Positions 43,656 to 53,524 are shown, numbered from the stretch's first letter. The stretch: DNA of 61,233 nt from Calothrix sp. MO_192.B10 (GCA_030065055.1 JASJDS010000003.1:1-61233); one strand, 5' to 3'. Program-made: numbers and translations. Notes: generated by a model from the letters alone, not told the origin.

Positions 43656-45725
43656 CACTCTTCCCCCCGACACCTGTGCTTCTTGATACACTACTTCTTG
43701 AAACTGGATCGTATCTTTTTGGGGATCGGCATAGCTGACTTTCACTAATATCTTTTCCCCTAAATTCACAAGACGCTTGAAAAACATTGGTAATTGTAAA
43801 CCTAAGTCTTCCAATAGAATTAGTGCCAATCCACTATCTTCCCGCAACCACATCAGTACTTCTGTTTGCCAAACCTCATCGGGATGGCGACGCAAATACT
43901 CTAATGCCCAATATCTATTGGTTTGCCTCTCTACCATAGTTACTTCTTGAGTAATGGTAGTTACATTATTCATGACCTCTCTCAGTTGTTCTGCGGAGAA
44001 GGGAGGTGCTTGTCCCCGTAGATGTGCCTTCAATTGAAAATGGGTCAGCAAGTCACTGTAACGGCGAATGGGAGAAGTCGCCTGAGTATAAGTATCCAAA
44101 CCTAAACCAGCATGGCGTAAGGGTGTAATACTCATTTCACTCTTGGGCATACAGCGGCGCATGGCGCAGGCACGGACAAATCCTGGTGGTAAGAGGAGTA
44201 ATTCTTCATCCGGTGGTAATTCTGGCTGGGGTTGACCGCGAAAAGGTAGGGGAATGCCATGTTCTCGACCGTAGCGAGCTGCAACTTCACCAGCAAGAAT
44301 CATCATTTCTGCCACTACTTGCCGTGCAGAGGAATCATCTAATAAATCAATGCTAATATCTTCCCCTTTACCTTTGACCTTAATCGTGGCTTCGGGCATA
44401 CTAATACTGATTGCCCCTTGCTCATATCGCCAACTCCTACGTTTTTTGGCCCATTGAGCGATCGCAGCAATTTCTGGTTCTGCTTGTACCCCTAACTCCA
44501 GCATTTCCTCTACATCTTCGTAGGTGAGGCGATAGGTGGGCTTAATCCAGCTGGCATGGATAGTATATTCTGCTACTTCTCCGGACTCATCTAGCACCAC
44601 TCCAAAACTCAGGGCATAACAAACTTGTCCCTGTACTAAACTCATGGGTCCGGTGGCTAATACCTCTGGGAACATGGGAACCATTCCCGTGGGCAAATAA
44701 ACCGTACTGCCCCGTTTTCTTGCTTCTAAGTCCAGTTCGTCTTCTGGAATCAGCCACCGGGTAGGATCTGCAATATGTATCCATATTCTTTCCTTCCCAT
44801 CAGGGAGGGTTTCCCAACTCAAGCCATCATCGATTTCCGTCGTACTTTCATCATCAACGGTATATACCTTGAGATGGGTTAAATCCAGACGTTCGCTATC
44901 CGGATCTGGTGGATGGGATTCCAATTGCTGTTGCGCCACTTCTAATACCTTACTGGGGAACTGAACAGGAACTGATGAACGACGCAGAAATAAATTCTCA
45001 TGAGGACTCCACCACCCCAAATCTACTAAAAGCTGAAAAGCTCCAGGGGGAGTTGCTGGTCGTCCCAACATATTCATCGTTTCCAAGACTGGTGCTGGGG
45101 GCGGATAGGCACGGGCGAGGGAATCATTATTTAACCCAGTACGTGTCAAATCGGCAAGCAATGTTGCATACTTTTCTAAGGCTTCCAAACGATGGCAATC
45201 GTGCTTTTGCCACTCTACTGCTTCACCTGCAAGTGCTTGTTCCACACGGGCAAGAAATTCCTGCTGACCCTTGGCTTTGATTGCTTCTACTTCTAACTGG
45301 TGCTTGCGTTCCGCTACCTGGGATGCGGTTCTTGGTTCGTATCCATTTCCCTTTTGCTTGAAATAAATTTTGTCATCGGATAACAAGCAATGAGCAGCGT
45401 AAGATTGAGATGGTTCTGATGCCGAAAACAGCAAAATTGCCATTTCTTCCGGAGTGACTGCACCCCCATCTTCTACTAATAATTCCCAAGCAACCTCTAA
45501 GCTAGATGGATCTAAATAAGGTTCGACTTCTGATAAAAAAGTGGGGATTTGCGAAGGCTTATAGGTTTGTCCAGTGATTTTATAGTTAATCTGTCGCGGT
45601 GCAATACTGTGGGATTGATCGCGTTTATCGATCGCTATCCAACGATTTTTCCCATCTGGGCGATCTATTACTCCTAAACGACGATCACCTTGGATTTTAA
45701 ATTCAACTAGGGTCCCCTTCTCCAC
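43650..45725 (-). CDS. RNase II/R-family exoribonuclease (RNB domain)
   Basis: A 691-aa 3'-5' exoribonuclease. The RNB catalytic domain has the metal-binding aspartates in DLTHLKVYTVDDESTTEIDD then GLSWE and HIADPTRWL, and later RGQPQPELP and QATSPIRRYSDLLTHFQLKA, all diagnostic. It is close to the cyanobacterial proteins called VacB/Zam. An N-terminal ~100-residue part precedes an RNB core at about 280-600. GTG start at 45725 with GAGG upstream. It degrades structured or unstructured RNA in turnover and quality control. The last codons run into a simple repeat, so the natural C-terminus may be slightly changed. Confidence 0.92.
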   Translation of the reverse strand: MEKGTLVEFKIQGDRRLGVIDRPDGKNRWIAIDKRDQSHSIAPRQINYKITGQTYKPSQIPTFLSEVEPYLDPSSLEVAWELLVEDGGAVTPEEMAILLFSASEPSQSYAAHCLLSDDKIYFKQKGNGYEPRTASQVAERKHQLEVEAIKAKGQQEFLARVEQALAGEAVEWQKHDCHRLEALEKYATLLADLTRTGLNNDSLARAYPPPAPVLETMNMLGRPATPPGAFQLLVDLGWWSPHENLFLRRSSVPVQFPSKVLEVAQQQLESHPPDPDSERLDLTHLKVYTVDDESTTEIDDGLSWETLPDGKERIWIHIADPTRWLIPEDELDLEARKRGSTVYLPTGMVPMFPEVLATGPMSLVQGQVCYALSFGVVLDESGEVAEYTIHASWIKPTYRLTYEDVEEMLELGVQAEPEIAAIAQWAKKRRSWRYEQGAISISMPEATIKVKGKGEDISIDLLDDSSARQVVAEMMILAGEVAARYGREHGIPLPFRGQPQPELPPDEELLLLPPGFVRACAMRRCMPKSEMSITPLRHAGLGLDTYTQATSPIRRYSDLLTHFQLKAHLRGQAPPFSAEQLREVMNNVTTITQEVTMVERQTNRYWALEYLRRHPDEVWQTEVLMWLREDSGLALILLEDLGLQLPMFFKRLVNLGEKILVKVSYADPQKDTIQFQEVVYQEAQVSGGRVE

Positions 45726-45824
45726 AAGCCTCGCATTCTCTAGTTAGGTAAACAACTGACAATATTTATTAATTACTTAATTAACAGTTAGGAGTTAAGT
45801 CACATCTCCTCACTCTTGAGGAAC

Positions 45825-45945
45825 TGACATACTCCCACACTTGTTGCAAGCTGTAAGTGTGGGCTTCTCACCAACTCCTGGTACTCCATAGGATACTCGA
45901 TGAGCTTTATTAACGACACGGGATGCCCCTCCGCACCGGGTTTTA
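45825..45945 (-). mobile_element. IS200/IS605 right-end relic (minus orientation)
   Basis: TGACATACTCCCACACTT...AAGTGTGGGCTTCTC is a right-end hairpin of the same type as 28993-29037, followed by bases that read on the minus strand as a TnpB-like C-terminal tail (PVSLIKLIEYP... pattern). No upstream tnpB remains. It lies between the RNase gene and rpsR. Confidence 0.6.
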
Positions 45946-46015
45946 TTCAATTCTGATCAAATAGGCAGGTTGCATTTGGAACATTTAATTGGGTTGCATT
46001 GAAGCTAAATCTGTT

Positions 46016-46231
46016 TTAGCCTTCCGCATTAATAAATGGCAACAATGCCAAAATGCGAGCCCGTTTAATTGCTGATGTTAATGCTCTTTGCTGTTGAGCA
46101 GTTAATCCAGTAATCCGCCGTGGCAATATTTTACCTCGTTCGGTAATAAACTTACGTAACAGGTCTACATCCTTATAATCTATGGGATCTCCTGGCTTAA
46201 TGGGAGATAAGCGACGACGATAATAGCTCAT
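46016..46231 (-). CDS. rpsR: 30S ribosomal protein S18
   Basis: A 71-aa basic protein, ATG 46231 ([20 protein letters not shown]). The block [20 protein letters not shown] then [20 protein letters not shown] and LALLPF is diagnostic of S18, which binds 16S rRNA with S6 in the platform. It follows rpmG by 12 bp on the same strand, so they form an operon; the rpmG-rpsR order is standard in cyanobacteria. Confidence 0.98.
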   Translation of the reverse strand: MSYYRRRLSPIKPGDPIDYKDVDLLRKFITERGKILPRRITGLTAQQQRALTSAIKRARILALLPFINAEG

Positions 46232-46243
46232 GGTGATCTACTT

Positions 46244-46438
46244 CTATTTAATTTCCTTATGAACTGTATGTTTATTGCAGTGGGTGCAGAACTTTTTCAG
46301 TTCCAATCGAGCGGTGGTGTTACGACGATTTTTAGTACTTGTATAACGTGAAACACCAGGAGAACGCTTTTCTGGGTTCGAGCGACATTCTGTACATTCC
46401 AGTGTCACTATAATACGGACACCTTTAGCCTTAGCCAT
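46244..46438 (-). CDS. rpmG: 50S ribosomal protein L33
   Basis: A 64-aa protein, ATG 46438 ([20 protein letters not shown]). It is the Cys-containing form, with CTEC at residues 15-18 and CTHC near 52-55 as a zinc-binding set, and the block [20 protein letters not shown]. First gene of the rpmG-rpsR pair; its promoter should lie in the short 43-bp gap or further into the RDD gene region. Confidence 0.98.
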   Translation of the reverse strand: MAKAKGVRIIVTLECTECRSNPEKRSPGVSRYTSTKNRRNTTARLELKKFCTHCNKHTVHKEIK

Positions 46439-46481
46439 AGTCTTACAAAGAGTAAAGCTTGAAAATAATTAACACAAATTC

Positions 46482-47027
46482 TTATTGTCTCACATTTCGC
46501 CTCAACTTTTCAACTAATCGCTTAAATTTAACATCTAGCGAGTAGCCACGCTGGGACGAAATTATCATAGTCCTGGCATAGCGATCGTGCATAGTTTGCC
46601 GCATTTGAGTATCGGATAACGCTACACTACACTCTATGGCTAGGGGAAGTATTAGCAGTATAGCAGTAGGATTGCGGATGATGTTATTAATGGCAATAGA
46701 AATCATCAAAGCACCCAAACCGACTATAGTTTCTCTTTTAAGTAGGGATGGTAAATCTGGAATTCTGTTCCTGCCAGCTTCCAGCACCTGCATATCCAAA
46801 GCCCATCGCCCTAAACTTTGTCCGTGGTTGTTGTAGGGGACGATGACGCGCAAAATCAGCCAAAAAATTATAAACACTAATATTGGTACGATTTGGATGC
46901 CAATATTATTGCTTCCCAAGGTGGAACTAACTAACCAGACACCCAGAAAATCGATCGCAAATGCCATACATCTGCGCCCAAAGCCCACTTGGGGATAGCG
47001 TTGGGGTGGGACTCGTTCGATAGTCAT
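46482..47027 (-). CDS. RDD family membrane protein
   Basis: A 181-aa inner-membrane protein with the RDD pattern: FGRRCMAFAIDFLGVWLVSS (Arg and Asp), a second helix VPILVFIIFWLILRVIVP, then GQSLGRWALDMQVL and two further hydrophobic stretches around residues 95-140. ATG start at 47027. RDD proteins have been linked to ion transport, but most are uncharacterised. It lies upstream of rpmG-rpsR on the same strand with a 43-bp gap, so it may be co-transcribed. Confidence 0.88.
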   Translation of the reverse strand: MTIERVPPQRYPQVGFGRRCMAFAIDFLGVWLVSSTLGSNNIGIQIVPILVFIIFWLILRVIVPYNNHGQSLGRWALDMQVLEAGRNRIPDLPSLLKRETIVGLGALMISIAINNIIRNPTAILLILPLAIECSVALSDTQMRQTMHDRYARTMIISSQRGYSLDVKFKRLVEKLRRNVRQ

Positions 47028-47030
47028 TTT

Positions 47031-47063
47031 ATTTTAGATTTTAGATTTTAGATTTTAGATTTT
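47031..47063. repeat. Heptamer tandem repeat (ATTTTAG)n
   Basis: About four copies of ATTTTAG just upstream of the RDD gene start. Confidence 0.8.
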
Positions 47064-47260
47064 GGGTTTACCTCTACGATCATTATTAATTTAACTGTTT
47101 AGGAATCATGTAAAAATTAAGTTGCGTCACTTTTGATTAGAACCTTTAAAATTAAAATTATATATCCACTCCAATTTATCTATACTCCTAGGGGTTTAAA
47201 ACCCCATCCCCTACGGGTTGTTTGTTTTGTGTTGGGGTTTAAATCCCCATTACAAAACGT

Positions 47261-47292
47261 AATTACGAATTACGAATTACGAATTACGAATT
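47261..47292. repeat. Heptamer tandem repeat (AATTACG)n
   Basis: Four copies of AATTACG in the 47028-47456 spacer, which otherwise shows a GGGGTTTAAA-type short inverted repeat near 47190-47250 and no gene. Confidence 0.8.
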
Positions 47293-47456
47293 GTTTAAGG
47301 AGCGGATACATAATTAGGGAAGGGATGTTACACCCACGATTTGAGGTGTCACTAAAACAATTTACACCTGGTTACTGAATTAACATCACCAGAATGAATT
47401 TATATCTCCATCGCCAACAGCCAACCAGTCAGCGTAATAGTCATAATTACGGTAGC

Positions 47457-47777
47457 TTATTGAGGTTGTCGTAAAGCAGATATAACTTGCTGAGTTATAT
47501 CTTGACCACCTGAGAAATTAGTTATCAGAGATTGAATAGTATATATTATTCCCCAGGGAATTCCCCACCAACCAACAAAAAATGATAATGCACTGAAAGG
47601 AAGGCTCTTAGTGAGAGTCCCTTCATCAGCTCTGATAAAATAAATATCTGAACTGCGCTTGAAGCTCATAATAAATATAGAAAAGCAGTAAAGAAAGATA
47701 ACAAATCTACCTCCTTTGGCTATTTCTTGATTCACTTCCTCTACGCTCATACCTTCAATACCGTTAATATTTGCCAT
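47457..47777 (-). CDS. Small membrane protein of unknown function
   Basis: A 106-aa protein, ATG 47777 (MANINGIEGMSVEEVNQEIA). Two hydrophobic segments are visible: GGRFVIFLYCFSIFIMSF (about 22-40) and FSALSFFVGWWGIPWGIIYT (about 62-81). The pair with FKRSSDIYFIRADEG between them marks a conserved small family that I recall from cyanobacteria and other bacteria, but I cannot name a function. It is a single-gene unit beside an 800-bp gene-free region. Confidence 0.65.
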   Translation of the reverse strand: MANINGIEGMSVEEVNQEIAKGGRFVIFLYCFSIFIMSFKRSSDIYFIRADEGTLTKSLPFSALSFFVGWWGIPWGIIYTIQSLITNFSGGQDITQQVISALRQPQ

Positions 47778-48007
47778 TGGATTTTATATACTCATTTGTA
47801 AATTTAATATAATTTTATACACATAAATCAGTAGCATCAAGTACTTGTACATGTATGTTATGAGGCATTAATGGTTTGTAGGATGAATGATTTCATGTTT
47901 CGTACTCAAATGAAGCCAACAATAATTGTAAAATATAATACATTTTAGTCTGAGTGACTTACTGGATCTCTAGGGTATCAATTCAGTAATCGACAATCAT
48001 TAATTAC

Positions 48008-48082
48008 CCTGAGTTCGGGATAAGCTGAAATCCTCATTACACTCTTGCTTGATTCTGGGATATGTCAACGTATTTGCGTCGT
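48008..48082. repeat. 75-bp dispersed repeat, copy 1
   Basis: Begins CCTGAGTTCGGGATAAGCTG and continues to GTCGTT; about 85-90% like 61021-61095 by eye. Probably the end of an insertion sequence that is otherwise lost. It lies in the gene-free stretch 47778-48571. Confidence 0.65.
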
Positions 48083-48140
48083 TTGGGCCATGCAAGGTTA
48101 AATAAACCTTCTTAAACCGAACTGACGTTAATTAAGACTG

Positions 48141-48235
48141 ATACCAAGTTGCGTTCTATCATAGTAGTTCGAGTCAATGGGATTGCTTCCTTACGTCGCA
48201 ATGACTGGGTACTATCTTTGAATGCAACTTAGTAT
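48141..48235. mobile_element. MITE-like element with ATACCAAGTTGC ends
   Basis: ATACCAAGTTGCGTTC on the left and the complement of ATACTAAGTTGCATTC on the right form 16-bp inverted repeats (14 of 16 match). Inside is GGGATTGCTTCCTTACGTCG, a short sequence common in cyanobacterial repeats. It has no coding capacity. Confidence 0.55.
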
Positions 48236-48571
48236 GAGAGGAGATTTTGGGTAATGTGGGAATTGATGTAAACGTGGTAGTGGCTTCCTCTAGAGTGGTG
48301 ACGAAAAAAATTTTTCCCTTGATAATTTCGCAAAAGCCGTTAAAATATAACCCTCTCTACATTTCTGGAATTTATCCTAGTAGGGTTGAAGTCAATAAAT
48401 ATAGTTCTAAACTAGATCAATGATTTATTTCCCTAGTAAAAATTCTTCAAAATATGAATCCTATGGTATATCAAAATGTATCGACATATATTATTAACCA
48501 AGTTTGACATTAATCAGTGGTGTAATTTCTTCGGTCAATAAATTAATTATAAAACCATAAATCATATTATT

Positions 48572-49840
48572 ATGTCGCGCCAAGATAAAAAGCCAAATGG
48601 ATGTGGATGTGCCAATATCCCCATATCTTTAATTATATTGATATTAGGAGGTGGTTATTGGTTATTTACTCAAAGAAGTAATTTAGGACTAAGTAATATT
48701 TTACCTAATAATCAACAGATAAATATTCCCTTTTTAACTTCAAAACCAACTCCAGCTCCAGCTTCAACTCCAACTCCCACTCCAACTCTAGCTTCAACTC
48801 CTACTCCCACTCCTTCTGTCTCAATTACTGCAAAAACTCAACCCAACCCAATACAAGCATCACCTACACCTGAAAATACACCATCACCTGTTGTTGAAAA
48901 AAAGACTAATAATCAAAAATCACAAGATAGTATTATTCCGAAAACACCTTGGGATAAAAAAGCAATTAGGGGAATTTATTTAAGTAGATACTATATTACT
49001 AATAACACTAACGAAAAAACAATTCGCGAGCGAGTACGCTACTATCGCTCCCAAGGAATTAATACAATTATTCATGGTGTTTGGGGTAATGGTTGTACTA
49101 TGTACAATAGCCAAGTTATGCAACAAACCCTAGGTTATAGAAGTTGTCCGAATAAGTTTCAAGATAAATGGTTAGACTGGTTAATTGATGAAGCACATAA
49201 GCAGGGAATGGAAGTTCATGCTTATTTTGAAAAAGGGATTAAAATAGATAAAAATAGCCCTATTTTTGATTTAGCGATCGCTCGTAAATGGGTTGTGCCT
49301 GGAGTTGATAAAACCTACCCTGGAATCGAGCATTATGTCCTTGATGTCGAAATTCCTGAAGTTGCTAACTTTTTCAAAGAAATTTTAGTAGAATTTGTCA
49401 AAAAATATCCCCAAGTTGATGCAGTTCAATGGGATGATTATCTTGGCTACCATGCCGAATTACCGGGTAAAGTCGATCGCACCGCTAATTTAACCAATTT
49501 GTTGCAACAAATGATCAGTGGGATGAAAAAAGCTAACCCTTCAGTTAGCTTTGATATTTGTCATCATAACCCTTATTGGGCTAAACGATATTTCGCCGCT
49601 GATTGGGAAAAATGGAATGTCGATCGAGTGTTTATTCAAGCTTACAATGAGGATAATTTTAAAGAAGAGTTAAATTATGCTAAAAAATATAATGGTATCG
49701 CCATTACCGATAAACAATTTCATCGCTTCAAAGAATTAGTAAATGACCAAGGAATCAAGAGTATTTTAGTCTTTCCTCTCTCTGGGAAACCGGAAGAAAC
49801 AGCTTCTCAAGTAAAAACTTTGACGCAAAATAATAAATAA
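48572..49840 (+). CDS. Membrane-anchored family-10-like glycosyl hydrolase (GHL10 type)
   Basis: A 422-aa protein. An N-terminal membrane anchor NIPISLIILILGGGYWLF (about 16-33) is followed by a Pro/Thr-rich linker of repeated TPTPTP units (about 58-105), then a TIM-barrel-like domain (about 125-415): IRGIYLSRYYI, YRSQGINTIIHGVWGNG, DEAHKQGMEVHAYFEKGI, VDAVQWDDYLGYHAELPGKV and VDRVFIQAYNEDNF. These blocks fit the GHL10 (DUF187-like) glycosidase group. So the enzyme probably sits on the outer face of the inner membrane and acts on wall or envelope glycans. Start is ATG 48572. A palindrome follows the stop by 25 bp. Confidence 0.82.
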   Translation: MSRQDKKPNGCGCANIPISLIILILGGGYWLFTQRSNLGLSNILPNNQQINIPFLTSKPTPAPASTPTPTPTLASTPTPTPSVSITAKTQPNPIQASPTPENTPSPVVEKKTNNQKSQDSIIPKTPWDKKAIRGIYLSRYYITNNTNEKTIRERVRYYRSQGINTIIHGVWGNGCTMYNSQVMQQTLGYRSCPNKFQDKWLDWLIDEAHKQGMEVHAYFEKGIKIDKNSPIFDLAIARKWVVPGVDKTYPGIEHYVLDVEIPEVANFFKEILVEFVKKYPQVDAVQWDDYLGYHAELPGKVDRTANLTNLLQQMISGMKKANPSVSFDICHHNPYWAKRYFAADWEKWNVDRVFIQAYNEDNFKEELNYAKKYNGIAITDKQFHRFKELVNDQGIKSILVFPLSGKPEETASQVKTLTQNNK

Positions 49841-49865
49841 GATTTTGAGCAGTCGCGGTGTGAGC

Positions 49866-49896
49866 GATCCCCGACTTCTTTAAGAAGTCGGGGATC
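49866..49896. terminator. GATCCCCGACTTCTT palindrome after the glycosidase gene
   Basis: GATCCCCGACTTCTT-T-AAGAAGTCGGGGATC is a perfect 15-bp stem, 25 bp past the stop codon. Same family as 34421-34453. It probably terminates transcription; the rest of the 49841-50174 spacer is AT-rich with no gene seen. Confidence 0.65.
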
Positions 49897-50174
49897 TGTT
49901 TGCCTGTTTGCCGTCAAAATTTATATTTATTTTATACTTGATACATTTATTGATAAAAATCATTACAACCGTATATATACGAAGTTTCTATTACAACTTG
50001 CAAAGCACTTAGAATTCTGGGATCGCATCAATTGTTTTACTGATAAATCAGAATTTAAAATATATAAATATCACAATACAAAATTATTACCTGAACCAGA
50101 TCAAGGACAATACAGGCGAATTTATCATTAACCGGTGTATCTCCCACAACCAAGTAAAAAAAAGCATCCGGAAA

Positions 50175-53100
50175 ATGACAGAATCCCCAATACAAATTCT
50201 GGGTAGAGCCATGGTAAGTTTTGAATCCATCCCCACTCACCAAATGCCTAGCTCTATGTACCTGCATTATCTTCATGAACAACACTTTGATGAATTAGTC
50301 AAGGGCAGCAACATAGATTTACACTTAGGGAAACTAAATTTTAGGTCGCTGCAAGACTCCACAGCTTATGACTATTTATTAATTTCTGAGCGCGTTCCCC
50401 GTAATAACAGGGGTATGGTTCAGCATAAGTGGTTACAGATGTATGCCCACGTGACAACAGGGGGTTGGTGGTGTTCTGGGCTAGATCCCTTAAATAATTG
50501 GCAAGTGATGGAATGGGGATGTTTTAAACCCAACCAACCCCGGCATAATCAGAAAGGTAAGTCTATTAAGTACGAACACCCCCCCTGCACCCCAACCAGG
50601 GTATTTTGCTTGCGGGTAACTATGCCAGTCTGGCAAAAGGTTGCCCAACGCTACAATTTAGAACTACCCAACGATATTGATGTGACTGGAGATGGGGAAG
50701 CTGTTGGTTTTTGGCAATGGGTAATGACAAGCAATGTACCCGTAATTATCTGCGAGGGTGTGAAGAAAGCTGCTTCTCTGTTGACACAGGGTTATGTAGC
50801 CATTGGGATTCCCGGAATTACCAATGGTTATCGGGTTTTGAAAGATGAACAAGGTAAGGTTATTCGTCGTCAACTCATACCAGATTTAGCCGCATTTACC
50901 ATTACCAAGCGTACTTTTCACATCTGTTTTGACTTTGAAACCAAACCCAAAACCATTGCGGCGGTAAATAACGCCATTTCCCAACTTGGTTTTTTATTTC
51001 AAGAACAAATTTGTCCCGTACAAGTTGTGGAACTTCCAGGGGAAGAAAAGGGTGTAGATGAGTTTATTGTGGCTAAGGGCGCAACTGCCTTTGACAAGGT
51101 TTATCGTCAAAGTATTGATTTAGAAGTATATATTGCTCGCAGTAAACCTCATACTACCTTAACTATTCCTCCTTCCCTTACCCTGAACAGTCCCTATTTA
51201 GAGGATGTTCCCTTTCCTACCTCTGGCTTGGTGGGAGTAAAATCAGCCAAGGGGACGGGAAAAACCACTGCACTCAAAACCTTAGTAGCAAAGGCAAAGC
51301 ATCGGCATCAGTCGGTTTTGTTAATTACCCACCGCATCCAATTAGGGAGATTCCTCTGCGAACAAGTTGGCATTACATGGGGGTTAGGGAGTAGTGAGTG
51401 GGGAAGGGGGGAACCGAAGCTATTTACTACTACCCAATCATTTGGACTTTGTGTAGACTCGATTTGGAAGCTAAACCCAGAAGATTGGCAAGGAGCGATC
51501 GTAATATTAGATGAGGTAGAACAATCCCTATGGCATCTGCTTAACAGTAATACCTGTAAAGATAAACGTGTAAAGATTCTCAAACTTTTCCAACAATTAA
51601 TTGCTACCGTATTGACAACTGGGGGATTAGTAATTGCCCAGGATGCAGATTTATCAGATATTTCTTTAGAATATTTGCAAGGATTGGCAGGGATTCAAGT
51701 TACTCCTTGGGTATTATTAAATCAATGGCAACCAGAGCGGGGTTGGGATGTGACATTTTATGATGCACCAAATCCTACGCCCCTAATTCAACAACTAGAA
51801 ATAGATTTATTGGCAGGGCGAAAATGTTATGTTACTACCGATAGTCGTGCGGGACGTTATAGTTGTGAAACCATAGAACGTTATCTGCGGGAACGTTTAG
51901 AAAAATTACGCCGACAGTTTCCCCGAAGTTTAGTAGTTAGCAGTCGTACTACTAATACACCCGGACACCAAGCAGTTGATTTTGTCGCAGCTATTAATCA
52001 GAAAATTACAGAGTACGAAACAGTATTTGTAACTCCCAGTTTAGGAACTGGGGTTAGTATTGATGTGCAACATTTTGACCGAGTTTATGGCATTTTCCAA
52101 GGGGTAATTCCAGACTCAGAAGCCAGACAAGCCTTAGCTAGGGTTAGGGATGATGTACCGCGCATTGTCTGGTGTGCTAAACGGGGTATTGGCTTAATTG
52201 GCAGTGGTAGTACTAATTATCGTTTACTATCCCATTGGTATCAAGAAAATCAAAAGGAAAACTTAGCTTTACTCAGTCCATTACATAAAATAGATGTGGA
52301 TTTACCTTTAGTTTATGACCCCATTCATTTACGTACTTGGGCAAAATTATCTGCCCGGGTAAATGCATCTATTACCCTGTATCGCCAATCAATGAAAGAG
52401 GGATTGATAGCAGATGGACATCAAATATGGATGCGGAGTAATGCCATTCATAATAATATTATTCGAGATTTACGCATGGCATTTTTGGCAACAGACCCCA
52501 ATGATGATGTAACTCGAAGAAGGTTAATTTTAGAGATTGTCAAAGTCAAGAATGAATGGTTACAAAGTCGGAAGAAGAATAAAGAAATAAAAAATCAAAT
52601 CAAAAAAATTAAGCAGCAAAATCAATTAACAATAGCTAACTTGGTTGCCAATTCAGAAGATATTGATTATGTAGAATACGAACGACTGGCTGCAAAACAT
52701 TCTCTTACTGATGAGGAAAATTACCAAATTAGTAAATATATTCTCAGACAAAGGTATGGTGTAGATGTTACTCCCAGGTTAAAATTAAGGGATGACCAAG
52801 GATATTATGCCCAGCTATTAACCCATTATTACCTCACCCATGAAAGTGAGTATTTCCGCATTCGAGATAAACAAGAATGGCATCAGCAATTATGTTCTGG
52901 TAAGGGTAAAGTTTTTCTCCCAGATTTGAAAACTTATACTTTAAAAGTTGAGGCGTTGCGAGCCTTGGGAATGTTGCAGTTTCTTGAATATGAAAGGGAA
53001 TTTATTGAGAATGATGTCGACTTAATTCTGTTAAAAAATACCACATTACAGTGTAGTAGGCATATCAAACGGGCACTGGGAATTAACTTAGTGAGGAATC

Positions 53101-53336
53101 AAGAAAATGTTTCCGCAATCAAAATTCTGAGTAGATTATTGAATTTATTGGGATTGAAACTGAAGCGAGTAAATAGAATTCACCTGATTGACATCAATAC
53201 TTTGAATGATGGGAGAAAAGATATATTTGCTATTTGGCAGCAACGGGATGAATTAATGTTAGCAAATATGAAAGATTTACAACGGGATAAGGTTGATTAT
53301 GCTTTTGATTTAGAGTTATTAACTTTGCAAAAATAG
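50175..53336 (+). CDS. CyRepA1-family plasmid replication protein
   Basis: A 1053-aa protein. The N-terminal third has a DUF3854/Toprim-like segment NVPVIICEGVKKAASLLTQG, the middle third a superfamily-type helicase core with Walker A VKSAKGTGKTTALK (about residue 356) and Walker B AIVILDEVEQSLWHLL, then VSSRTTNTPG and FVTPSLGTGVSIDV helicase-like motifs with a DSEARQALARVRDDVPRIVW block. This primase-helicase layout matches the cyanobacterial plasmid replication protein CyRepA1. Start ATG 50175. It is flanked by chromosomal-type genes, so it marks an integrated plasmid or a chromosomal relative. Origin iterons were not found in the spacer. The C-terminal 300 residues are not recognised. Confidence 0.85.
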   Translation: MTESPIQILGRAMVSFESIPTHQMPSSMYLHYLHEQHFDELVKGSNIDLHLGKLNFRSLQDSTAYDYLLISERVPRNNRGMVQHKWLQMYAHVTTGGWWCSGLDPLNNWQVMEWGCFKPNQPRHNQKGKSIKYEHPPCTPTRVFCLRVTMPVWQKVAQRYNLELPNDIDVTGDGEAVGFWQWVMTSNVPVIICEGVKKAASLLTQGYVAIGIPGITNGYRVLKDEQGKVIRRQLIPDLAAFTITKRTFHICFDFETKPKTIAAVNNAISQLGFLFQEQICPVQVVELPGEEKGVDEFIVAKGATAFDKVYRQSIDLEVYIARSKPHTTLTIPPSLTLNSPYLEDVPFPTSGLVGVKSAKGTGKTTALKTLVAKAKHRHQSVLLITHRIQLGRFLCEQVGITWGLGSSEWGRGEPKLFTTTQSFGLCVDSIWKLNPEDWQGAIVILDEVEQSLWHLLNSNTCKDKRVKILKLFQQLIATVLTTGGLVIAQDADLSDISLEYLQGLAGIQVTPWVLLNQWQPERGWDVTFYDAPNPTPLIQQLEIDLLAGRKCYVTTDSRAGRYSCETIERYLRERLEKLRRQFPRSLVVSSRTTNTPGHQAVDFVAAINQKITEYETVFVTPSLGTGVSIDVQHFDRVYGIFQGVIPDSEARQALARVRDDVPRIVWCAKRGIGLIGSGSTNYRLLSHWYQENQKENLALLSPLHKIDVDLPLVYDPIHLRTWAKLSARVNASITLYRQSMKEGLIADGHQIWMRSNAIHNNIIRDLRMAFLATDPNDDVTRRRLILEIVKVKNEWLQSRKKNKEIKNQIKKIKQQNQLTIANLVANSEDIDYVEYERLAAKHSLTDEENYQISKYILRQRYGVDVTPRLKLRDDQGYYAQLLTHYYLTHESEYFRIRDKQEWHQQLCSGKGKVFLPDLKTYTLKVEALRALGMLQFLEYEREFIENDVDLILLKNTTLQCSRHIKRALGINLVRNQENVSAIKILSRLLNLLGLKLKRVNRIHLIDINTLNDGRKDIFAIWQQRDELMLANMKDLQRDKVDYAFDLELLTLQK

Positions 53337-53524
53337 TATGGTTAACTTTGCTGCGATACGCTCCGCGTAAAGCCGGAGGCTTATTGCTTATGGGGTTCCC
53401 CCTGAAAGTATCACAAACATTCAACACAAATATAGTCAAATACATCTTGAAACTTGGGTTATTTTTTACGATCCTCTCTCAGAGCGTTTTGAAAATCAGA
53501 ACACAACCCACCTTGTTTTTCAAC

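Noticed and set aside
43397-43738. Low-complexity ORFs on both strands (Lys/Glu/Arg-rich and Ser/Pro-rich)
   Set aside because: They are translations of the CTCCTTCTCT simple repeat and have no start signals or family match.
47133-47378. An 81-aa plus-strand ORF in the spacer upstream of the RDD gene
   Set aside because: It is built from the GGGGTTTAAA inverted repeat and the AATTACG heptamer array.
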